From CAVQOB01 sp963714325 (GTDB taxonomy: Bacteria; Pseudomonadota; Alphaproteobacteria; Rhizobiales; Hyphomicrobiaceae), in NCBI GenBank assembly GCA_963714325.1, contig CAVQOB010000024.1, positions 1-49,659 of the forward strand: DNA of 49,659 bases, written 5' to 3'. Under the pieces are notes generated by a model. It did not search any database and was not told the DNA's origin. It saw only the letters and a list, made by a program, of their open reading frames with translations. Below are positions 25,041 to 34,133 of this stretch, piece by piece. The position numbers and the translations under genes were made by a program. Position 1 is the stretch's first letter; each line of letters opens with the position of its first letter.

Positions 25041-25166
25041 ACGGCTTGAAGTCAGCAATCGGCTTTGGTGCAAGAGCCGCAAGAACAAGGTGGCACGCCC
25101 GGCTCCGGTTCAATCACGACATCTGCACGCCACTGTGGCCTATCGCCATCCACTATTGCCTACTGC
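25041..25166. other. Short gap with CTATTGCC repeats
   Basis: Between convergent genes. Near its right end ACTATTGCC-TACTG-CCTATTGCC (about 25152-25174) is a small direct repeat that runs into the barrel-protein stop. No terminator with a T-run is visible. Confidence 0.3.
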
Positions 25167-26849
25167 CTATTGCCGGATCTTCATGCCGACACGCACGGTA
25201 TCGACGGTGTAGTCGGCACCAAGTGTCGAACTGTCCGCAATCACATGCGTATAGCGCCCGAAAACCGTGGCATTGCGCGAGAGAAAATATTCAAGCCCCA
25301 ACTCGCCCGTCGTCTCGCGCTCCGTCAGCGAAATACCCTTATAATCGGCGATCGATTGGCGCAGTGCCGCCGTGCCAATCAGATGGCGCTGGAAGGCATG
25401 TCGTGCTTCGACACCGAACACGCGTGTCAGCGCACCCGGCGAATTCGCCGTCGTCGAGTCGTTGAAATCCGTCCGCGCCGTGAATAGGAACGACGTCAGC
25501 GCGTTCATTCGCCAGCCAACATTGGCGTCGAGGATCAGCCCCGCAATCTGCGTCAGGCGGGCATCATCGGGCTTCTGCCGGCCATAACCGATCGCGGCCT
25601 CGCCACGCCACGTCCGGCCACTGTCACCAAAGCCGACACCAAACCGGAACCGCTCGCCATCGGAGTTGCGGCGAATGCCGTCACCGGGCGCAACATTGTA
25701 GGCGCGAACATTCAACGCCACCTCGGTGAACGCAAACAGCGCCGGCTTAAATGCCCACGTCGCGCGGGCGGCGATTTCGCGGGCGACGTTGTCACGCTCG
25801 GCGTTGGCGATAATGCCACCAGCCTGCGTCGCAACCTCGCTGTAATTCGTATCGGTGTAGGACCCGCGCAACTGGACCGACAGCCTGTTAAAACGATGAT
25901 TGACCGCCGCGACGAAGCGCTGCGTCTGCACGTCGGCCCGGTCCTTAGCAGAGTCCGGCGCGTCGACAGAGCCACGGGCGTCTTGCGTCAATCGTGTCGA
26001 CGCCAACATCTCAATGTTCGTCCGACGCGATAAGTCGATCCGTGTCTTAGCTTCGAACGCGTAGCTGCGGTCGTTCTCGCTGGCGAATCCGTTGCCGTAG
26101 AATGAAGCAAGACCCGTCGCCGACAACTCGACCGCATGCTTGCGCCAATCGGTAACGGCGCGCAGCGTCGGTTTGACATCAATGGAGAAGGCACCGCGCC
26201 GACTCGGATCGCGCAGCACATTGCTGGTCCGGTTCAACCCGAATTCCGCTTCCGGAAAAATAACCCAGCTGCCACGCCGGATACCCAGCGGATCATAGGG
26301 CTCGAACCGCGCCAACCGCGCTGGCCGGCGATCGAGGATAGGTTCAAGATCATCGATCTGGAACGCCAGTGCATCATAGCCGGCGGGCGGGCGCTCAAAG
26401 GCATCGACGTCGCCGACGGGCCGCGTCTCGACCTGCTCGGGATCAGCACCATCGGGAACCGCGCGCGGCTCACCATTTTCAACGGACCCGTCGGCGGCGT
26501 CGCCCGGGCCTTCAGAGCTTGCCGGCGCACCATCGACAGCTGGGCGCCGCGCCGCATTGCGTTGCGCGTCTGTTGATCCCTCGCCATCACCATCCGCTTC
26601 GGCGTCGGTCACATTGTCGAGCGGCGAGCGCGGCACTTGCGGAATTGCGGCCGGGGTATCGTTGTCGCCCTGGGCTGGCGGGAGCTGTTGCCGGCGCACG
26701 AGCGGAGCCGGTTGGCGCTGTGGCAGACCACCTGGCGATGCCTCAGACCGCGTTTGCGCCTCGGCGACGGACGCACGAAATCCCATCACCAGCAGCGACG
26801 AGCCGATAAATCCAGCCAGGAACCAAGCAATTTGACGGCGGCCGATCAC
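25167..26849 (-). CDS. Outer-membrane beta-barrel protein
   Basis: 560 aa. A hydrophobic N-terminus (IAWFLAGFIGSSLLVMGF) with cleavage near AEA is followed by about 120 residues of acidic, Pro/Ala-rich linker (ADGDGEGSTD, GPGDAADGSVENGE), then a region rich in alternating hydrophobic/polar strands (WVIFPEAEFGLNRTSNV onward) ending VDTVRVGMKIRQ. The pattern matches the BBP2-type outer-membrane beta-barrel family, often found with exopolysaccharide genes in Rhizobiales; no polysaccharide polymerase genes are here. I placed the start at GTG 26849 (AAGGTG seven bases before); GTG 26879 is possible. It is monocistronic and divergent from kdsD. Function probably in envelope or polymer export, unproven. 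Confidence 0.7.
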   Translation of the reverse strand: MIGRRQIAWFLAGFIGSSLLVMGFRASVAEAQTRSEASPGGLPQRQPAPLVRRQQLPPAQGDNDTPAAIPQVPRSPLDNVTDAEADGDGEGSTDAQRNAARRPAVDGAPASSEGPGDAADGSVENGEPRAVPDGADPEQVETRPVGDVDAFERPPAGYDALAFQIDDLEPILDRRPARLARFEPYDPLGIRRGSWVIFPEAEFGLNRTSNVLRDPSRRGAFSIDVKPTLRAVTDWRKHAVELSATGLASFYGNGFASENDRSYAFEAKTRIDLSRRTNIEMLASTRLTQDARGSVDAPDSAKDRADVQTQRFVAAVNHRFNRLSVQLRGSYTDTNYSEVATQAGGIIANAERDNVAREIAARATWAFKPALFAFTEVALNVRAYNVAPGDGIRRNSDGERFRFGVGFGDSGRTWRGEAAIGYGRQKPDDARLTQIAGLILDANVGWRMNALTSFLFTARTDFNDSTTANSPGALTRVFGVEARHAFQRHLIGTAALRQSIADYKGISLTERETTGELGLEYFLSRNATVFGRYTHVIADSSTLGADYTVDTVRVGMKIRQ

Positions 26850-27070
26850 GAATGCGCACCTTGGGGACCGAAGAACCACAACAGACGCACAACAGGCTCG
26901 GGTTCACCCTAGTCCGCATTCAGTTAAGGGAAGGTTGAAGCGCGCCTGGGATCGGCACCAACCGGCCGCGTGGCGCTTGCGCAAGACCTCTGCTAGAGAG
27001 GCCGGGTTGCAGCAGCTTCGACGATTGATTCGGAGTGCGCTGGCATGCCGAGAGTTCGAAGGATTTAGAC

Positions 27071-28093
27071 ATGGCTGGCACCGCCACACAATCAAAGTCA
27101 AAGCGCGCTGCGGCCCGACCGGCGCGATCTGACGGCGCCGTCGCCTCGGCGCTGCGCACGCTCGAACTCGAGCGCGGGGGACTGGCGATGTTGCACGCCG
27201 CCCTGGAAGTCCCCCTCGCCGCGCCTTTCGCCGCCGCCGTCGCCGCATTGGTCGATGCCCGGGGCCGCGTCATCGTCACCGGCCTGGGCAAGAGTGGCCA
27301 CGTCGGCCAGAAGATCGCCGCCACCTTCGCCTCGACCGGCACGCCGGCGTTTTTCGTCCACCCGACGGAAGCCAGCCACGGCGATCTCGGCATGATCACC
27401 CGCGACGATGCCATTCTCGCCTTGTCCTGGTCGGGCGAGACAGCAGAACTCGGCAACATCATCACCTTTTCCCGCCGGTTCAAAGTCACCCTCATCGCCA
27501 TCACGTCGAAGGCGACGTCGGCGCTCGGCAAGCAAGCCGATGTGGTCCTCGAACTGCCGAAAGCCAGGGAAGCTTGCCCGCACGGCCTCGCACCCACCAC
27601 CTCAACAACGATGCAGCTGGCACTCGGCGATGCGCTCGCCGTCGCGCTCCTTGAAGCCAAAGGCTTCTCCGCGCACGATTTCAAAGTCTTTCATCCCGGC
27701 GGTAAACTCGGCGCCAGCCTCAAGTACGTCGCCGACGTCATGCACACCGGCGAGCGACTGCCGCTGGTGGGCGAGGACATGCCGGTTGCCGGTGCGCTGG
27801 TGACGATGACGCAGAAAAGCTTCGGCTGCCTCGGCGTCGTCGACGCCAAGGGCCGGCTGGCTGGCGTCATCACCGACGGCGACTTACGACGACACATGGG
27901 GCACGACATCCTGACCAAGCGAACCGCCGACATCATGACGCGCAAACCGAAGACGATCACACCGGATATGCTCGCCTCGGCGGCGTTGGAGGCGATCAAC
28001 ACGTCGCGCATCACCGCGCTGTTCGTCGTCGACAAGGCGAAGCCCGTCGGAATTGTCCACGTCCACGATCTGCTGCGCGAAGGCGTCGCGTAA
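27071..28093 (+). CDS. kdsD: Arabinose-5-phosphate isomerase (KpsF/GutQ/KdsD)
   Basis: 340 aa from ATG 27071 (AAGGA seven bases upstream). The SIS sugar-phosphate isomerase domain covers about 40-180 (GRVIVTGLGKSGHVGQKIAA, FVHPTEASHGDLGMI, ALSWSGETAELGNII). Two CBS domains follow (ADVMHTGERLPLV, RLAGVITDGDLRRHM, ADIMTRKPKTI, GIVHVHDLLREG). It converts ribulose-5-phosphate to arabinose-5-phosphate, the first step to Kdo of lipopolysaccharide inner core. AHDFKVFHPGGKLG is the family-specific active-site loop. In many Rhizobiales it lies near lpt genes; here it is isolated between an outer-membrane barrel and a molybdenum hydroxylase. Confidence 0.95.
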   Translation: MAGTATQSKSKRAAARPARSDGAVASALRTLELERGGLAMLHAALEVPLAAPFAAAVAALVDARGRVIVTGLGKSGHVGQKIAATFASTGTPAFFVHPTEASHGDLGMITRDDAILALSWSGETAELGNIITFSRRFKVTLIAITSKATSALGKQADVVLELPKAREACPHGLAPTTSTTMQLALGDALAVALLEAKGFSAHDFKVFHPGGKLGASLKYVADVMHTGERLPLVGEDMPVAGALVTMTQKSFGCLGVVDAKGRLAGVITDGDLRRHMGHDILTKRTADIMTRKPKTITPDMLASAALEAINTSRITALFVVDKAKPVGIVHVHDLLREGVA

Positions 28094-28170
28094 CACAACC
28101 CAACGAAGGCAGGAACCATGTCACCATCGCTCCTGTTGGACGGCCGATACGTCCTGTTGCTCCGCGCCGG

Positions 28171-30381
28171 CTACACCAGCTTCAGGTTCTTCAGCGGCAG
28201 CGAGCGGACGGGCTTGCCTGTCGCGGCAAAGATCGCGTTCATGACGCAGGGCGCGACAACACAGATCGTCGGTTCGCCAACGCCACCCCAGAAGTCGTAG
28301 GTCGGGACGATCACCGTTTCGACTTTCGGCATTTCGGCCAGCCGCAGCATTTCGTAGCTATCGAAATTCGTCTCGACCATCCGCCCGTCCTTGACGGTCA
28401 TCTCGCCGTAGAACGCCGCCGACAAGCCGTAGGCGACGGAGCCTTCGACTTGGGCTGCGATCTGATCGGGATTGACGGCGTGACCGCAGTTCAACGCCAA
28501 CACCATCCGGTGCACCTTGACCTTGCCACGCTCATTGACAGAGACCTCGGCGACCGCCGCCGAGTAGCTGGCGTAGCCCATGAACTGTGCAATCCCGCGA
28601 TGACGCCCGGCCGGCAACGGTTTGCCCCAATCGCCCTTCTCGGCGGCAGCGTTGAGCACCGCCAAGTGCTTCGGGTGCCGGCTCATCAACGCCTGGCGGA
28701 AGGCGAGTGGATCCTTACCGGCGGCCTTCGCCGCCTCGTCCATAAAGCATTCGAGATAGACGCCGTTCTGGTTGGTGTTGACGCCGCGCCAGGGGCCGAC
28801 CGGAACATGCGTGTTGCGCATGGCATACTCGATCAGCGTGTTCGGCACGGTATAACCAAACTGCGCGTCGCCCGGCTCTTCCCAATAACCCTGCAGTTGG
28901 CGGCGATCCTTGCCATCCTTGATTGCCGATGGGTTGGCATAGGCATTGATCGACTGGCCGCTGACGCGGATATGCAGCGCCGTCAGGTTGCCGGCCGCAT
29001 CGATGCCGGCGGCGAGTTTGCATTGCGAGATCGGGCGAAAGAAGTCGTGCGCCTGGTCTTCCTCGCGGCTCCAGATCAGTTTGATCGGTACGCCCGGCAT
29101 CTGCTTGGCGATGGCGACGGCTTGGCGCACATAATCCTGCGTCCCGCCGCGCCGGCCGAAACCGCCGCCGAGATCCGACTTGTAGACCTCGCATTTGTCG
29201 AGCGGCAGCCCCGAGGCTTCCGACAATGCCGCGTGCGACGCTTCACCGTTCTGCGTCGCGACCCAGACTTCACCACGCTCCGCGGTGATTCGCGCGGTGC
29301 AGTTCATCGGCTCCATGCAGGCGTGCGCCAGGAACGGCGTGCCATACACCGCCTCGATTTTCTTTGCGGCACCTTCGATCGCCTTCGGCGTATCGCCGAT
29401 ATTGGTGTTGGCGAAACTATCGCCGCCCGTCAGCCCGGCCTTCAGATGCTCCGCGATCGATGCGCTCGACACCTTCTCGTTGTCCGTCGTCTCGTAAACG
29501 ATCGGCAGGACGTCCAGCGCCTTCTTCGCCCGCCACCAGGTATCGGCGACGACGGCAACAGTGGTGTCGTTGACCTTCACCACCTTCTTGACGCCGGGTA
29601 GCCCCAACACTTTCGCCTCGTCGTAGCTCTGGATCTTGGCACCGAACACTGGCGAGTCCTTGATCGCCGCGTTCAGCATGCCCGCCAGGTTGGTATCGAT
29701 GGCGTACCGCTTCGAACCATTGAGCTTATCTGCGGTGTCGAGACGCTTCAGCGGTTTGCCGGCGACTTTCCAAACTTTCGGATCTTTCAGCGTGATCGAT
29801 CTCGGATCAGGTGGCGTGAGCTTAGCCGCTGCCGCCGCCACCTTGCCGTAAGTCACCGACCGTTTCGTCGTGGCGTGCGTGATGACGCCCTGGTCGACCG
29901 TCAGTTCGCCGACCGGCACCTTCCACTGATCAGCGGCGGCCTGCATCAGCATCATCCGCGCGACCGCGCCGCCGCGGCGGACATAGTCCTGCGAGATACG
30001 GATGCCGCGGCTGCCACCGGTCCCCATTTCGCCCCAGGCCCGCTTACGGGCGTGGTTCTGCCCGGGCGTGATCTGTTCGGTGGTCACCTTCTTCCAGTCG
30101 CATTCGAGTTCTTCCGCAACGAGCTGCGCGAGACCCGTCAACGTCCCCTGCCCCATCTCTGAACGGGCGATCCGGATCACGCAGGTACTGTCTGGTCTGA
30201 CAGCGACCCAGACGTTGATTTCCGCGCCGCTGTCCACGCCCTGCTTCGCCACCGCCGAGCCGGCATCGAAGCCGAGCGCAAGGCCGCCGGCAGCAGCCGT
30301 GCCCGCACCAACAACGAAGTGACGGCGCGTGAGTTCCAGCAATTGCGCGGTCGTGGACTTGGCTTTGGATGATTTGGTCAT
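28171..30381 (-). CDS. Molybdopterin-binding hydroxylase large subunit (IorB/CoxL-like)
   Basis: 736 aa of the xanthine dehydrogenase/isoquinoline 1-oxidoreductase beta type. A Tat signal is present (LTRRHFVVGAGTAAAGGLAL), so the complex is probably periplasmic. Molybdenum-cofactor motifs include RSEMGQGTLTGLAQLVAEEL, GGSRGIRISQDY, FLAHACMEPMNCTA, SDLGGGFGRRGGTQDYV and GPWRGVNTNQNG. The catalytic glutamate is in GGVGEPTICVVAP near the C-terminus. Such enzymes insert water-derived oxygen into N-heterocycles or aldehydes. GAGGAG precedes the ATG. The iron-sulfur subunit gene ends 12 bp upstream. No FAD subunit (CoxM) or XdhC chaperone is nearby, consistent with IorAB-type enzymes that pass electrons to a cytochrome. 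Substrate unknown. Confidence 0.92.
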   Translation of the reverse strand: MTKSSKAKSTTAQLLELTRRHFVVGAGTAAAGGLALGFDAGSAVAKQGVDSGAEINVWVAVRPDSTCVIRIARSEMGQGTLTGLAQLVAEELECDWKKVTTEQITPGQNHARKRAWGEMGTGGSRGIRISQDYVRRGGAVARMMLMQAAADQWKVPVGELTVDQGVITHATTKRSVTYGKVAAAAAKLTPPDPRSITLKDPKVWKVAGKPLKRLDTADKLNGSKRYAIDTNLAGMLNAAIKDSPVFGAKIQSYDEAKVLGLPGVKKVVKVNDTTVAVVADTWWRAKKALDVLPIVYETTDNEKVSSASIAEHLKAGLTGGDSFANTNIGDTPKAIEGAAKKIEAVYGTPFLAHACMEPMNCTARITAERGEVWVATQNGEASHAALSEASGLPLDKCEVYKSDLGGGFGRRGGTQDYVRQAVAIAKQMPGVPIKLIWSREEDQAHDFFRPISQCKLAAGIDAAGNLTALHIRVSGQSINAYANPSAIKDGKDRRQLQGYWEEPGDAQFGYTVPNTLIEYAMRNTHVPVGPWRGVNTNQNGVYLECFMDEAAKAAGKDPLAFRQALMSRHPKHLAVLNAAAEKGDWGKPLPAGRHRGIAQFMGYASYSAAVAEVSVNERGKVKVHRMVLALNCGHAVNPDQIAAQVEGSVAYGLSAAFYGEMTVKDGRMVETNFDSYEMLRLAEMPKVETVIVPTYDFWGGVGEPTICVVAPCVMNAIFAATGKPVRSLPLKNLKLV

Positions 30382-30393
30382 GAACTGTACTCC

Positions 30394-30885
30394 TCAAGCC
30401 TTCGATTTCGACTTGGACGACGACGCAGCGTCCGCAACATTGCCGGCCGCCGCATGCACCGCCGCGCGAATCCGCTGATAGGTGCCGCAACGGCAGATGT
30501 TGGTCATCGCCGCGTCGATATCGGCATCGGTTGGCTTTGGCTTCTTTTTCAGCAGCGCCGCCGCCGCCATGATCTGCCCGGATTGGCAGTAGCCGCACTG
30601 CGGCACGTCCAGCGCCAGCCACGCCTTCTGGATCGGATGCGTCGTCGTCGGCGACAGCCCTTCGATGGTGACGATTCTGTCGGTGGCCTTGATGTCCTTG
30701 ACTTGCAGCGAGCACGACCGTTGTACGTCGCCGTTGATGTGCACCGAACAGGCGCCGCACTGCGCAACGCCGCAGCCATACTTGGTGCCGGTCAGGCCAA
30801 CCTGCTCGCGCAGCACCCAGAGGAGCGGCGTATCGCCCTCGACCGTCACATCACGCACTTTGCCATTGATATTCAGTTTGGCCAT
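30394..30885 (-). CDS. (2Fe-2S)-binding subunit of molybdenum hydroxylase (IorA-like)
   Basis: 163 aa with both clusters of the family: plant-ferredoxin type Cys38, Cys43, Cys46 and Cys58 (YGCGVAQCGACSVHINGD), and the helical C-terminal cluster Cys97, Cys100, Cys131 and Cys133 (PQCGYCQSGQIM, NICRCGTYQRI). It relays electrons from the molybdenum centre of the large subunit encoded next. It has no export signal and would travel with its Tat-bearing partner by hitch-hiking, as is known for this family. The C-terminus ends in a Ser/Lys tail (SSSKSKSKA) that echoes the KSSKAKS start of the next protein. AGGAG lies about ten bases before the ATG. Confidence 0.93.
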   Translation of the reverse strand: MAKLNINGKVRDVTVEGDTPLLWVLREQVGLTGTKYGCGVAQCGACSVHINGDVQRSCSLQVKDIKATDRIVTIEGLSPTTTHPIQKAWLALDVPQCGYCQSGQIMAAAALLKKKPKPTDADIDAAMTNICRCGTYQRIRAAVHAAAGNVADAASSSKSKSKA

Positions 30886-31214
30886 CGGCTGGTACTCCTG
30901 GACATAGTGGGTTTGACGAATGGGGCTGACATCATGGGCCGGTTATGACGGGCTTTTTGCACCCGATGAAGATCGTTCGCCGTGGTCGGCCGCGCGGCTT
31001 GGCCAGTGACGGACGTTCAAGATAGCGCGAAAATGCAAGCCTTGGTCAATCCACCCCCATCAATTTTTGCAAGGCTGCCCCGTCCGGACCGGCGCTTGAG
31101 GTGGCCCGAGATGGATTGACGCCGCCTGCCGGACCTCGTGAAATTCAAGGCCCAAAGGCATTAGATCCTCACGCCGTCGTCACACTAGGTCCACTGTTTC
31201 CTGGAGCACGCCGC
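30886..31214. other. Divergent intergenic region iorA-like / ggt-like
   Basis: 329 bp with no gene. It contains the promoters of the hydroxylase and transferase genes. AAGCCTTGG (31040-31048) and TTGCAAGGCT (31066-31075) form a partial inverted repeat. GGAG at 31203-31206 is the ribosome site for the ATG at 31215; in-frame codons upstream of it have none. Confidence 0.35.
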
Positions 31215-32819
31215 ATGAACGGCAAACGCCCGACAATGACATCAATGAATGGTGTGGTCGCAGCCGCCCACCCCCACGCCGCCCAAGCCGGTGCCAGACT
31301 GCTGGCGCAAGGCGGCAACGCCTTCGATGCGGCGGCCGCCACCGCCGCCGCGCTCAATGTCGTCGAACCCTTCATGTCCGGCCTGGCCGGGCTTGGCCTT
31401 GCGACCTGCTACATCGCCGCCGAGAAGCGTGTGCGTGTGCTCGATTTCGTGCCGCGCGTCCCCGCCAAACTCCCGGTTGAGCGCTTCAAGCAGCGCGACG
31501 ATCTGCAGCGCGGAGCCCTTTCGGTCGGCACTCCCGGCAACTTCGCCGGCTGGGCGGAACTAGTCCGCGCCCATGGCCGGAAGCCCCTCGCTGATGCCCT
31601 GCAGCCCGCTATCGCGCTCGCCCGCGACGGCTTTGCGCTTGCCGAATTCGGCGTCATCGAATTCAACGAACAGATCCCACTGCTGAAAGCCTATGACGCG
31701 CTCTATGGCGCATGGTCAAAAAACTACACCGGCGGCGCGGCGTCCGTACGCCTTGGCCACATCCTGCGCCAGCCCGACCTGGCGCGCACGCTCGAAGTGC
31801 TCGCCAGCAAGGGGCCGCAACACCTCTATGGTGGCGCGCTCGGCCGCAGCATCATTGATCACCTGGCATCGCTCGGCGGCTGCCTGACACTCGCTGATCT
31901 CGAAGCCGTCAAGCCCGAGTGGAAAGATCCGCTGACCGCTGTCTATCGTGGTCTGACCGTCAACACGCTGCCGCCGCCGTGTGAAGGGTTCCAGTTCCTG
32001 TTGACGCTGCGCATCCTTGAAGGTTTCGAACTCGCCAGGCTCGACCGCAACAGCGTCGAACATCTCGACATTGTCTGGCGAGCGATCCGGCTGGCGGCCG
32101 GCGAGCGCATCGCCTTCAACAATCCAGCGCCGGCCAAACTCAATGACATCCTCGCCAATGCCAATGTCGATCGTCTACGCGCGCGCGTCAAAGACGGCAC
32201 ACCCATCGATGGCCCAACCGAACAATGGACACCGCCGCCCGCAGGAGCCTCCGCCAAGGAACACCACACCACGTCCTTCTCGATCGGCGATCACGACGGC
32301 AATCTCGTCTGCGTCACCCAGAGCCTCGGCAGCCCCTTCGGCTCCGGCGTCGTCGTCCCGGGCACCGGATTGTGCATGAACAATTTCCTCTACTGGACCG
32401 ACGTCAACCCTGCGAGCCCCCATCGCACCAAGCCCGGTGACGCCTTGCCGATGTGCATGGCGCCGACCATCTCGCTGAGGGACGGCAAGCCGGTGCTCGC
32501 GCTCGGCACCCCAGGCAGCTACGGCATCCTGCAGACACAGGTGCAAGCCTTGTCGCAGTATGTCGACTTCGGATTGCCACTGCAGGAGGCCATCGAAGCT
32601 CCGCGAGCGCGGCTGTGGGACGGCCGCCTCGTCGAACCCGAAAAACGCATCCCCGCGCCAACGCTTGAAGCCCTTGCCAAGCGTGGACACCAAATTCAAA
32701 TTGGCGAGGCCTGGACGATGAAAGTCGGCGGTATGCACGCCGTCGCCATCGATCCGGCCACCGGCCTCAAGACAGGCGCTTGCGATCCACGCCGGGATGG
32801 CTATGTCGCGACGGTCTGA
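31215..32819 (+). CDS. Gamma-glutamyltransferase-family protein (Ntn hydrolase)
   Basis: 534 aa. The family outline is clear: VAAAHPHAAQAGARLLAQGG NAFDAAAA at the N-terminus, GTPGNFAGW, and the autoprocessing site at EHHTTSFSIGDHDGN, where Thr352 would become the N-terminal nucleophile of the small subunit. SPFGSGVVVPGTGLCMNNFL and LGTPGSYGILQTQVQA follow. It lacks a signal peptide, so it is cytoplasmic, unlike E. coli GGT. The usual TTHFS reads TTSFS, and the glutamate-binding DFR position reads DFVPR. These changes suggest a substrate other than glutathione. It is followed after 42 bp by a secreted esterase gene. True GGT activity is uncertain. Confidence 0.85.
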   Translation: MNGKRPTMTSMNGVVAAAHPHAAQAGARLLAQGGNAFDAAAATAAALNVVEPFMSGLAGLGLATCYIAAEKRVRVLDFVPRVPAKLPVERFKQRDDLQRGALSVGTPGNFAGWAELVRAHGRKPLADALQPAIALARDGFALAEFGVIEFNEQIPLLKAYDALYGAWSKNYTGGAASVRLGHILRQPDLARTLEVLASKGPQHLYGGALGRSIIDHLASLGGCLTLADLEAVKPEWKDPLTAVYRGLTVNTLPPPCEGFQFLLTLRILEGFELARLDRNSVEHLDIVWRAIRLAAGERIAFNNPAPAKLNDILANANVDRLRARVKDGTPIDGPTEQWTPPPAGASAKEHHTTSFSIGDHDGNLVCVTQSLGSPFGSGVVVPGTGLCMNNFLYWTDVNPASPHRTKPGDALPMCMAPTISLRDGKPVLALGTPGSYGILQTQVQALSQYVDFGLPLQEAIEAPRARLWDGRLVEPEKRIPAPTLEALAKRGHQIQIGEAWTMKVGGMHAVAIDPATGLKTGACDPRRDGYVATV

Positions 32820-32861
32820 ACGAAAAGCCTAGAATCGTTTGAAACGGGGAGAAGGAAACGC

Positions 32862-33896
32862 ATGAAAAATCTGCAACGACTGGGCCTGTTGGTAGTCTCA
32901 CTGTGCATGAGCGCTGCCGCCACCGCGCAGGAGCCGCTGACGCTCTCGTCGATGGGCTCATTTCACATTGGTGGCCGCGAAGTGACACTGTCTGGCAAAC
33001 CGATCAAGGAGGTCACGTTTACGCCGGGCGGCGTTCCCGCCAAGGTCGATCTGAACGGCACCTACGCCGTCGAACACATGTACGTGCAGTACTTCATCCC
33101 CGCGAACAAGCGCGGTGCCATGCCGTTGTTGATGTGGCACGGCGGTGGTCTGTCCGGCGTTACCTACGAGACGACACCGGATGGCCGCGAGGGCTGGCTC
33201 AACTGGTTCCTGCGCAAGGGTTGGCCGGTCTACAACTCCGACGCCGTCGAGCGTGGTCGTTCCGGTTGGGCGATGTATCCCGATATCTTCCAAGGCGAGC
33301 CGATCTTTCTGACCAAGAACAACCCATTCGAGCGTTTCCGGATCGGCGCCGGTCCCGGCTCCTATGACAAGGACACCGCCAAGATGAAGGCGTTGCCCGG
33401 CAGCCAGTTCCCTCTCGCCGGCTACGATAATTTCACCAAGCAAAACGTGCCGCGCTGGACAACGACCGACGCCGCAACGATCGCCGCCTATACTGAACTC
33501 GTCGACAAGGTCTGCCCGTGCGTTGTCTTGGTGCACAGTCAAGCCGGACAGTTCGGTTTCAAGGTCGCGCAGGTCCGGCCCGACAAGGTCAAGGCCTTGA
33601 TCCTGGTCGAACCCGCGGGCACCGGCGACGCAAAAGACGTTGCCAAGCTCAAGGATGTGCCGATGCTCGCCGTTTACGGTGACTACATTGCCGAAGACGC
33701 GCGCTGGCCGGCGATCAAAGCCAATGGCATCAAATTCCTCGACGCGGCCAAGGCGGCGGGTGCCAGCTATGATGTCATCGATCTGCCGGCTGTCGGCCAG
33801 AAGGGCAACAGCCACATGCTGATGATGGACAAGAACAATGCCGAGGTCGCCGGATTGATCCAGGATTGGCTGACCAAGAAGGGGCTATACAAATAG
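32862..33896 (+). CDS. Secreted alpha/beta-hydrolase, esterase-713-like
   Basis: 344 aa with a Sec signal (LGLLVVSLCMSAAATAQ). The fold begins with MPLLMWHGGGLSGVTYE. The triad is Ser226 (LVHSQAGQF), Glu250 (LILVEPAGTG) and His318 (GNSHMLMMD). This unusual Ser/Glu/His set and its spacing (24 and 68 residues) equal those published for Alcaligenes esterase 713 (Ser206, Glu230, His298). CPC at 218-220 just before the nucleophile strand could form a disulfide. Substrate in the family is poorly known. AAGGA lies six bases before the ATG. It may share a transcript with the preceding gene. Confidence 0.8.
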   Translation: MKNLQRLGLLVVSLCMSAAATAQEPLTLSSMGSFHIGGREVTLSGKPIKEVTFTPGGVPAKVDLNGTYAVEHMYVQYFIPANKRGAMPLLMWHGGGLSGVTYETTPDGREGWLNWFLRKGWPVYNSDAVERGRSGWAMYPDIFQGEPIFLTKNNPFERFRIGAGPGSYDKDTAKMKALPGSQFPLAGYDNFTKQNVPRWTTTDAATIAAYTELVDKVCPCVVLVHSQAGQFGFKVAQVRPDKVKALILVEPAGTGDAKDVAKLKDVPMLAVYGDYIAEDARWPAIKANGIKFLDAAKAAGASYDVIDLPAVGQKGNSHMLMMDKNNAEVAGLIQDWLTKKGLYK

Positions 33897-34133
33897 TGCG
33901 CCGAATATCCGCCGGCGTACGATCATGCGTCGGCGAATTCAATACTAGCGACGAGATGTAGTATTCCCACGCATTTAAGGCGGCATTCTAATAATTTAGA
34001 TCTTAAAATCCAATTTGGTCAAAATTAATCGCTTCTCAATAAAATATTTACTGCGTTTTCGCATTCACCCTCTACAAATCCAGGCTCAGCATCCCCACAT
34101 CCGGGGAATTCAGGCGTTATGAGAGGTGTCGTC
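33897..34133. other. A/T-rich intergenic region before the SPFH gene
   Basis: 237 bp, markedly A/T-rich between 33985 and 34060 (CTAATAATTTAGATCTTAAA, AATAAAATATTTACTGCG) compared with the rest of the window. This is the likely promoter for the SPFH-NfeD operon. GAGAGGTG before the ATG at 34134 is the ribosome site. Confidence 0.4.

Noticed and set aside
28118..28300. 60-aa plus-strand frame after kdsD
   Set aside because: Mostly antisense to the 3' end of the hydroxylase gene, with no ribosome site and no recognisable protein features.
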